Source of the DNA: an uncultured Candidatus Altimarinota bacterium
GTDB lineage: Bacteria; Patescibacteriota; Gracilibacteria; BD1-5; UBA6164
Assembly (NCBI GenBank): GCA_937944175.1
Contig: CALDZW010000079.1
Coordinates: forward strand, 1-7,796
Reading direction: 5' to 3'
DNA length: 7,796 nucleotides
The position numbers and the translations under genes were made by a program. Numbering within the stretch: position 1 is the first letter of the stretch; every line of letters begins with the position of its first letter. The notes under the pieces were generated by a model. That model was given only the letters and a program-made list of their open reading frames with translations, ran no database searches and had not been told where the DNA came from. Shown here piece after piece: positions 1-7,336 of the stretch.

Positions 1-1950
1 AGTAGTAGTTTCACTGACATTTCCAGTAAGAGGGTCAATGAGATTTACGGTTACTCAAGCAAGTTTAGGTTCTCCTGTTTCTTCAATTCAATCAGCATCT
101 AGATCTTCCCATACACTATCAGATATTGTTACTTCCTGGTAATATCCAAGATCCATATCTGTGAGATCATTTCATGATGTAAGTGTAAATTGATCTGTAG
201 AGAAATTAGTATTTAATTCACTATCAAACATTTCATTACTTCAACTGTCTTTTGGAGAAGCAGCTGCTCATGTAGGTAAGATAGCAGCTACTGAGTATGT
301 TCATGGAATGAGGTCATCAAATACGAAGTTACCATTACTATCAGTTGCTGTAGTTGCTATGACATTTCACGCAGCATCAAGAAGATTAATACTGATTCAT
401 GCTGACCCTGCTTCAGTAATATTATGTAGACCATCTCCATTTGTGTCTATCCATAGACTACTTTCAATTTTCACTTTTTGATAAAATCAAGCTTGAATGT
501 TTTCTCTATATTCTCATGAATTTAATACAATAACTGGTGTATCTAATGTATTTACATTGAAGTCAGAATCAATTGTATCATCACTCCCTGTGTCTTTTGC
601 AACTAATACATAATTTGCTGGAATAGTTAATGCTAGTGTGTAGTTACTTGGTTGAATGTTTGCAAATAAATAATTTCAGTTTATGTCTGTCAGAACTGTG
701 CTAAGCACGTTACTACTAGCATCAAGAAGATTTATTCTTACCCCTTCTAATCAAACTTCTCAAGGGTCTTGTATATTGTTAGCGTTAGAATCAATCCATG
801 CAGAATCTCAGATAGAAGCTTTCTTGAATAAACCTATACCTAAATCATCAATTACATCAGAAGATTCAACAGTAAGTTTACTTGTTTGATTATTGTATGA
901 CCTAAGATCATTATCAATAGTGTCATCACTTCATGTATCATGTGTTGTTACATTATATCCATATGGGATAGTTGCTTCTATGAAATATTTACCTGGTTTG
1001 ATTCCTGTAAAGTTGTATGTTCCGTCACTAGCAGTAGTTGTGGTTGCTATAAAGTTATCATCATCATCAAAGAGATTGATTACCACTCAAGCAATTCAAT
1101 TTTCTCATGAATCTTGTATTCAGTTAGCATTGGTATCTTCCCAGACTTTATCCCCAATTTCGATAGGTTTATAAAATCAGAGATCAAGTGTTCTATTTGA
1201 ATTATTATGGTCACCATCATTATCAGGTTCTCATAAATTAATCAAAGTGATAAATTTAGTTATAACTCTTCAAGTATCTAGGTATCAATTATCATCATTA
1301 AATGCATTATTATCTGGATCAATAGAACTTAACTCATCACTACTCAGATATCATTCAAGAACTCATCAGGTAGTAAAGTTGTTAGCAGTTATTAAAACAT
1401 TGTAGTCTCCTTCTGGGAGATTACGTATGTTATAACTTCCACTCCCGTTTGTGATTCATGTTCCTACAAGTTCATCAACTCAACTGTTATAGACACCATT
1501 TCAATTAGTGTCCACATATGCTTCTATTTCAACACCAGATATTGTTGATTCAGTTATTTGTTTTAATCAATCATTATTGCTATCTTCCCAAAGAAATCAT
1601 CCATAACTAAGAGCTACAAGTCAGACATCAATATCAGTAACATCTTTATCTTTATCTAAATAAAATACATCTGTTTCACCATTGAGGTTGAAGTCACTGT
1701 CTGCAAAATCTTGAATTCCTTGATCTTTTTTAGCAACTCAGCTGAGCCATGTTGGAACATCAATTTTTACAACATAATTTCATGATATAAGTTCATCAAA
1801 TATATACTCTCAATTGTTGTCAGTAGTTGTCGATAATACTGTAGCTCAGCTGGAATTGAGTAAATGTATATCTACTCAAGGAGCTGGAAGTTCTGTAGTA
1901 TCTTGAATACCATCATTATTATCATCAAACCACACTTTATTACCAACAGA
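1..1950 (-). repeat. Tandem array of SdrD B-like domains, five complete plus one cut
   Basis: Each unit opens with a (V/L/A)W-(E/I/F)D signature followed by an acidic loop such as DDNNDGIQD or DTNANGIQD. It continues through an (A/S)G(V/I)-x-(I/V)-x-L strand and a (P/S)-G-x-Y turn, and three of the units also carry DxGS near the end. The signature tryptophans are residues 1053, 1167, 1316, 1431, 1546 and 1660. The spacing is therefore 114, 149, 115, 115 and 114 residues, about 343 bp per normal unit. Approximate units in DNA are 1609-1950, 1162-1608, 817-1161, 472-816, 130-471 and 1-129 (cut). The second unit is about 35 residues longer and carries an extra DTNGNG loop. The units have diverged in sequence, so this is a protein-level repeat rather than a recent DNA duplication. 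The family match (SdrD_B, Cna-B-like fold) is by motif recognition. Confidence 0.9.
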
Positions 1951-4900
1951 GCTGTCTATAACAACTATTGGAGAAGTGTTTGAAAGCACAGGACTAGACA
2001 CTCAGTTAGCAAATGCTCAAGCACTTGTAGAATAAGCATTATCAACCCTATTTCATGTTACATTCATTTTAACATCCATATAACATCTTCCATCACCTGG
2101 AATGTCTGTTCCTCTTGATCTAACTGCGGTTACATCAGCATTTGTAAAGCCACAACTAGCATCAGGTCATGTAGATGTTCATGCACACCAGTTTGTAGTA
2201 TTAACTCATCATCCTGAAGCCATATTCATTGCTTCAACAGGACTTAGATCTAGATCACTTGGGCTGTATGTGCTAAAGTAGTATTCAGGTGTTCATGTAC
2301 AATCACCTGTTTGCTCTACACTTTCAAATACCAAACTTCCACTATATGATGTTGGAGGTGTTCTATAACGTAATAGTGTATTTCATCAAACAGTAAATTT
2401 TGTTCATAAGGCTCCATCTCATTCAAATGGCAATACATCTATTATATCTAAATTATAAAGAGGTTGTGTCAGTTTACCATTCCTCATTGCAACTCTAAAA
2501 TGTAATGGACTCACATCTCTTTCTACTCTTGAATCACTTTCAATAGTTGCTGAAATATGTAGTGAGGCAGGGATGCTCACATTCATATTGGCATTTGCTC
2601 TTTTTAATCATACTCTACTATAATCTGTAGGAGTATCAATAATTGAGTATGTTTCTGCAACTCACTCATCTGCAGTATTGAGTACAAGTATTTTATAATC
2701 AATATCAGGAAGGATTTGGTTTGCTTCACGAACTCATAAATCCCATATTAGCACTTCACTTGTAGCAGAACAAAGACTTGCTTGGCTTGTTGGAAGATCT
2801 GTACAACTTCATTGAGTTGGTTCATTTGCTCATCATGTTGTAGATCATGATACGTATCAGAATCATTGAGGAAGAACTTCATATACCTTTACTATATCAT
2901 AGAATCATGCCGTTACTCAGTCCTGTGTATTAAATGTAGGGTGTATGTGAAAGTCTACTTCAGTTCATGGTCATACATTTACTTGATTTATTGATTTTGT
3001 TATCCTTACCTTTCAACCAGATAGAAAGATTCTATCTCATCTATTTCACGCATAGTGAGAAACAGTAATATCACGTGGTTGGTATGGTGTTGGATACCAA
3101 GCACTTGAAAGAGTTTCATCATTATATGCTGAATAGTAAGTTGCTATCATTGTTCATACAGGATTTTCATTCCCATTCAGGTCATATTGTCTTGCTTTAT
3201 TTATGTATGTAGCACGAAGAACTTTTCATGTAGTCATCCCTACTCATGGTTTAGCACTTATTCTTGTTTTGGTAATTACTCATAGACCATTTTGTTTTGC
3301 AGTATCTGCATCTGTATACCATACTACTGAGGGGTCACCACATTCAGCTTGCTTTTTTGTTCATTGGTTTGTAAAAGTATCTCATCCATTTGATGGGAGC
3401 CAGGAGTCATCTACATAAGTGGAAGCATATTCTACTATAAAGTCATCTGCATCATAGGGGGAACCACTTGTAAACCATAATGCCATGTAGTCATCAACTC
3501 TATTTGAATAGTAAGCTGCATTACTTACATATGGAACTATTTCTAGTCTATTAGCATCAATGATAGTACACATTTTATTATTATATATAGGAAGATGTCA
3601 ATTACTATATGTGTATGAGAGTGTCATAAACTCTGATCATACAGGTACATTCCCATCTCATCTATAGTGGTATGATGCTCATGGAGGAACTCATCATGTT
3701 AATGAGCGATACCGGCTATGAAATGTATATCAAAATTCTGTGTAAGTGAGTCTACGGTTATATGTATTATTTGAAGAACTTTCTGTGTTTGTATCAAAAT
3801 TTGAGGTACCAGATATTCAATTTGGATCAAATCAAGTTATTGTGGTACTTGTATTAAGAACATCATCATCAGCTGTATCTCTGACTCCATCATCTCAATC
3901 TTGAATATTTGTTAGAGGGATGAAATACGTAACTGTTCACATTGTTCACCAAAGCCTTGATGCAGAAATGGCAGTTCATCACCATGTTTCTGTTGGAACA
4001 TGGTTGAGTGAGAGATCTACATGCTCAAGTTGAATAGTTGTATTCTCTCATGGAGCAGTCTGTGTACAAGTTGGTACAATTGTTCCATTTGGTGTTCATA
4101 CTGATCATTCTGGACGAGTACTATGTAAGTATGGCAGAGGGTGTCCACTACTTATATGGTGGGTAGGGTTACATGAAACAAGCTCAACATCTTTCATAGC
4201 AGCATTAAGTTCATGAGTCCAATTAATGGTTGCGTCAGTTCACAGGGATTCATTTCATAAGCCACTATATGCAGAATCAACTTCTCAACTTACCTCTGAA
4301 ACCCGAACATAGTATCTATAGTATAAATATTTTCATGCTACTCAGTCTTTAGATGTTACTCATGATTCTCTCCAATATGAGTTAGCAATGTCCCATCTTG
4401 GACTAGCTGTAATTGTGAAGCCGACTCATTTAGTTGTATCGGTTACACTTGTAGCATTAAGTGAACTTATAGTCGTTGTGAGTTCTCACATTTGCGTTCC
4501 ATTTGGAGCTCATCAGAGTACTCTAACAGGAAGTCAAACATCTTCAGAATATGATCATACATCATTAAGATCAAAATCAAGTCTTACACAAGTAAGTGTG
4601 AGTTTATCAGCTGATATTCATGATGTAGCAGCATCACAGTATCAAGGAAGCTTGTCCCATTGGTATATTTGTACTCATGAAACAGGAGAGGCAGGAAGAG
4701 TTGCCTCTATTACTACTTTTTCTTCTCAATCTCATGAGCCATTAGTCCATGCCCATCATACTGTATAATTAAAAGCATCATTTGTCCTGATGATAAAGTC
4801 ACCGTCAGTTCAATATGAGTCGTCTGCTCAAATAGATGGAGTATCATTATCATCAAATTTTACATCTGAACCCATGTCACATCATGGCACAGAGTTTGAA

Positions 4901-5088
4901 TTATCATTTGCACTTGGGCAGACATCACGCCCATTTACAAGAGCTCATACAGTGTTTAGATTTCACTTTAATCATCAACTGTTATCATATTTTGCTACTA
5001 AGCTTAAGCTAGCAGCATTTGTAACTGTGGTGAATGATCATGCTGCCATAAGTGACAGTAATAGTAGTATTACTTTACGAAGTATCAT
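1..5088 (-). CDS. Giant secreted SdrD B-like repeat surface protein (adhesin-like), C-terminus beyond window
   Basis: The frame is open for 1,696 codons with no TAA or TAG once UGA is read as glycine (about 114 in-frame UGA by hand count, plus about 56 GGN). The start is the ATG at 5088; the in-frame TAA at 5103-5101 precludes an earlier start, and no clear Shine-Dalgarno is visible. Residues 1-26 form a signal peptide: Arg4-Lys5, a Leu/Ile-rich core, and likely cleavage after Asn-Ala-Ala. Residues 27 to about 1040 are extracellular beta-type sequence rich in Thr, Ser, Gly, Asp and Asn, with 14 cysteines and two DUF11-like stretches. From about 1047 onward there are tandem SdrD B-like domains with DxNxDG calcium-type loops. 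In known SdrD-type proteins these form a rigid Ca-stabilised stalk holding an adhesive head off the cell. The anchor (sortase motif, membrane helix or other) lies off the left edge, so the mode of attachment is unknown. Adhesion is inferred from architecture; the N-terminal ligand, if any, cannot be predicted. Confidence 0.92.
2395..3025 (-). other. Two DUF11-like (conserved repeat) stretches within the giant surface protein
   Basis: Residues about 688-747 read like a DUF11 beta-sandwich. A VxVGPGTEVDF strand is followed by a segment ending in a VYEVLPQGFGYVSGSTT turn, the 'LP.G..Y.SG' hallmark of that family. Residues about 827-897 look like a second, more divergent copy, with a strand ending in DIIDVLP. 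DUF11 domains occur as repeated stalk or structural modules in very large bacterial and archaeal surface proteins, often next to SdrD_B or Cna-B domains. The assignment is by eye and only moderately secure; the sequence between residues 27 and 688 was not assigned to a family. Confidence 0.5.
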
Positions 5089-5132
5089 AAGAGGAACATA
5101 TTAAAAATATAAGATATTAATAGAGTGTAATG

Positions 5133-5138
5133 ATTATA
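5133..5138 (-). promoter_or_regulatory. Candidate -10 element for the giant surface protein gene
   Basis: Read on the minus strand, bases 5138-5133 spell a perfect TATAAT, about 45 bases upstream of the ATG at 5088. That would give a leader of roughly 38 bases. No convincing -35 lies 16-18 bases further upstream. A second perfect TATAAT on the same strand at 5208-5203 would serve almost as well. Because the region is so AT-rich, either could be chance. Confidence 0.3.
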
Positions 5139-5339
5139 TGCAAGATTACTTATATATAATCAGTCTAAAGTATTTAATCATAAGATATACATAAATACTA
5201 TAATTATATGTAAAATAAGTGTGATAATTTACGGACATTTATAAAAAAATACTTGTAGTATATAGTGATTATTTGTAGCCTGTATATAAAGTAATATTTG
5301 TTGTTTCAATAAAAGAAAAAAGTAATAGGTGTATTTATA

Positions 5340-5368
5340 TTGACAATAATATATTTTTATGTTTAAAT
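5340..5368 (+). promoter_or_regulatory. Likely sigma-70-type promoter for the acidic-protein gene
   Basis: A perfect TTGACA -35 element at 5340-5345 is followed, after a 17-base spacer, by TTAAAT at 5363-5368, which matches TATAAT at four of six positions. Transcription would begin near 5375, giving a leader of about 39 bases before the ATG at 5414. In sequence this AT-rich a -10 match is cheap, but a perfect -35 at the right distance is less so. Confidence 0.45.
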
Positions 5369-5413
5369 ATATATGTATTCTTATTAATTTACTACTTAAT
5401 ATTAAAAGTAATT

Positions 5414-6175
5414 ATGGATATACAAAAAAATATGCTGAATAAAAAATACCTAATGGTGACAGGGTTAATTGGATTTCTTGCTTTTGCACTTCCAAATGCA
5501 GTAAACCATATGTTTGCATGAAATAGTGAAGAAAAAGAAGCTCCAGTTGTGGTGAAACTTGTAGATGAGGCAACTATTGAAGTTGAGCTTGTAGATGAGT
5601 CTACTACAGATGCAGCAGTACAATCAATCGATAATAGTAGGGGTGTAGAACCTTTAGATACGATTACTGTTGCTACAGATCCAGAGGTAGCTACACAAGG
5701 GAGTATAGATATAATTAATGAAGAGTTGATTTCAGATGAATCTGAGATTAAAGACCTTGAGTCAGCTGAAGAAATTATTGAAGAGGAAGAAATTGAAATA
5801 GTTGAAGAGGACATGTACTCAGAAGAAGTTTTGATTGATGATACACTTACATGAGCATTGCTTGGAACATGATCATGGGATGAATGATTTGAAGAAGTAA
5901 ATAATATTACAATTCACATTTGAAGTCAAGATTGAGAAACTCAAATATTTGGGCATGGAACAAGATGAAAAGAGATAACTCTTATTTCAAAGTTTGGTTT
6001 TACTTGTACAACATACATTGATGCTAATAAAGCATATAGGTGTGGGTTATGAAGTACTCAAGAAATTGTAAAAGAAGATATAAGAGTTAAATATGTTGAA
6101 GAACTTATACCTTGAATGGATATGCTTGATCCAGCAATGATGGATCCTGATATGGTTAATCAAGATTTTTTCTAA
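5414..6175 (+). CDS. Exported or membrane-anchored protein with long acidic linker, unknown family
   Basis: This is a 253-residue protein with nine UGA glycines, ending at TAA. The start chosen is the first in-frame ATG; the ATG at 5432 (Met7) is an alternative. The N-terminus has lysines at 5, 10 and 11, then a hydrophobic stretch at about residues 12-28, so it is a signal peptide or membrane anchor with the rest outside the membrane. Residues about 39-146 are low-complexity and strongly acidic, with runs of Glu around 115-130. A short internal duplication (VKLVDEAT then VELVDEST) sits near residues 47-66. Residues about 147-253 look like a small folded domain with two cysteines (FTCTTYIDA...YRCG) and a Met/Asp-rich tail. 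I do not recognise the family. It is divergent from the giant surface protein and may share its regulation, but it forms its own transcription unit, closed by the terminator just after it. Under the standard code it would be broken into fragments. Confidence 0.88.
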
Positions 6176-6194
6176 GGTTTGAATTGAATTTAGC

Positions 6195-6226
6195 AAAAAT
6201 AATGCGCTATTTGCATTATTTTTTTT
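6195..6226 (+). terminator. Rho-independent terminator after the acidic-protein gene
   Basis: An 11-bp perfect stem pairs 6195-6205 with 6213-6223. Its core is AATAATGC against GCATTATT, extended by A-T pairs, around a 7-base loop (GCTATTT). An uninterrupted T run continues to 6226. It begins 20 bases after the TAA of the acidic-protein gene and ends 15 bases before the next start. The stem is AT-rich, as expected in this genome, but the geometry is textbook. Confidence 0.82.
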
Positions 6227-6237
6227 CTGCTTATACT
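6211..6237 (+). promoter_or_regulatory. Possible promoter for the transferase-pilin pair, overlapping the terminator
   Basis: TATACT at 6232-6237 matches the -10 consensus at five of six positions. TTGCAT at 6211-6216 could be a weak -35 with a short 15-base spacer. Transcription would then start at about 6243-6244, essentially on the annotated ATG at 6242. That implies either a leaderless message or translation from the second ATG at 6266. Because a terminator lies immediately upstream, the pair needs some promoter or read-through, which is the main argument for this one. Confidence 0.28.
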
Positions 6238-6241
6238 TTTC

Positions 6242-7336
6242 ATGATATTCTTAGCCATTCAAGAGATGTGAGAAATATTTTTGCTCTTTACATGTTCTGT
6301 ACTTTTTTCTTTGATAGTGATTGTCTTTATGAAATCACTTTTTTATAAAGTAGATATACTAGACAATCCAAAAAAATTCTGAAAAAAAAGAAAGCCTATT
6401 CCATATTCAATGGGAGTAATTTTTTTTATTAGCTTTTTTATTTTAAGCTTTTTTACAATAGAGCACAACTCAAAACTATATTTAGTATGGGGATTTGGTT
6501 TTTTGATAACTATAATTAGTTTTGTCGATGATATGATTAAGGTAAGTGCAAAAAAAAGGCTTATTGTCCAAATTCTCATATGAGCAGTGATATGAGTTAC
6601 TTCAATAAAAATAGGATATATAAGTAATATTTTCTGATGAATATTGAACCTTGAAACATACAAGATTATCCTGTTTGACTTTCCAATTTATATAATACCA
6701 GTCATATTTACTATACTCTGGTATGTCTTCATATTTAATGCATTAAATTGGACTGATTGAATTAGTTGAAACACGAGTTGACTATCAATTATATCATTTT
6801 TTATACTATTTTTACTTGGATATATTTTGTTTTTACGAGATGACTATGAGTGATGAATAAAAAATGCCACATTTATAATGCAGATGACTATAATACTTGT
6901 TTGAATTCTTGTCCCTTTTTGGTGGTTTGATTTTAGAGAAAAGATACTTATGTGAGATTCAGGGACTATGTTTTTGTGATTTATGTTAGCAACTATTGCT
7001 ATTATATCTTGATGAAAGGTTGCAACTGTATTAGTAGTGTTTTGAATCTATACTGTTGATGCTATATACGTTGTAGTAAGAAGAATTCTTCAAAAGAAAA
7101 GCCCTTTAAAATGAGATATGACTCATATTCATCATAGACTTCTTGATTTATGACTCAAAAGAAAAGAAGTATTAGTTTTGTTGTATACACTCTCATTTTT
7201 CTTTTGAATTACAGCACTATTTCTTGATAGATTTGGGAAAATTCTTGTTTTTTGTATAATTGTATTTGTAGTGATCTCAATTAATAGGATAGTGGACACT
7301 TTGTATCTTAGAAGGAAGAAAAAAATTGATGAATAA
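6242..7336 (+). CDS. WecA/TagO-type undecaprenyl-phosphate sugar-1-phosphate transferase (GT4 family)
   Basis: A 364-residue, very hydrophobic polytopic membrane protein, close to the usual length of WecA and TagO. Family motifs appear in order: VDDMIK with the Asp pair at 96-97; NWTDGISG at 169-176; GDSG at 238-241 followed by MFLG; and THIHHRLLDLG with His295, His297, His298 and Arg299. The HxHHR signature marks the WecA/TagO branch rather than MraY. The family transfers a sugar-1-phosphate (often GlcNAc-1-P) from a UDP-sugar to undecaprenyl phosphate, the first membrane step for O-antigen, teichoic acid or capsule-like glycans; the actual sugar here is unknown. Twenty glycines are UGA, including Gly173 and the first Gly of GDSG. 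Start: the ATG at 6242 keeps a full first membrane helix; the ATG at 6266 is possible. Neither has a good Shine-Dalgarno. The last 8 bases overlap the next gene. Confidence 0.93.

Larger units (their letters stand above)
5089..5413. other. AT-rich divergent intergenic region
   Basis: These 325 bases separate the minus-strand adhesin-like gene from the plus-strand acidic-protein gene and must hold the 5' control regions of both. The sequence is markedly richer in A and T than the genes, with many TATAAT-like words on both strands, so individual promoter calls are weak. The best are a TTGACA at 5340-5345 facing right and a TATAAT on the minus strand at 5138-5133 facing left. A short word (ATTATATG followed by (C/T)-A) occurs near 5133 and again near 5203. 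I see no RNA gene, extended inverted repeat or small conserved ORF here. Confidence 0.7.

Noticed and set aside
1060..1075. ATC trinucleotide microsatellite
   Set aside because: It simply encodes consecutive Asp residues on the minus strand inside a repeat unit.
683..1174. Plus-strand open frames of 68 and 93 codons
   Set aside because: They lie antisense to the SdrD B-like repeat units, whose minus-strand reading is continuous and has clear domain motifs; these are shadows.
1..1950. CRISPR array or DNA-level tandem repeat suggested by the regular ~343-bp period
   Set aside because: The period is protein-domain spacing with diverged nucleotide sequence; there are no short identical repeats with unique spacers.
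3382..3573. Minus-strand 63-codon open frame as a separate gene
   Set aside because: It is in the same frame as the giant surface protein and is only the piece between two UGA glycine codons.
1..5088. A heavily decayed pseudogene full of TGA stops
   Set aside because: There is not a single TAA or TAG in 1,696 codons and no frameshift, and UGA sits at conserved glycine columns, so this is recoding, not decay.
4388..5104. Plus-strand open frames of 126 and 104 codons
   Set aside because: They are antisense to the N-terminal part of the giant surface protein, including its signal peptide, and have no features of their own.
5392..5814. Minus-strand open frame of 140 codons, extremely Ser/Thr/Ile-rich
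   Set aside because: It is the complement of the acidic Glu/Asp linker of the plus-strand gene; GAA and GAT codons read backwards give Ser and Ile. It is the longest standard-code frame but an artefact.
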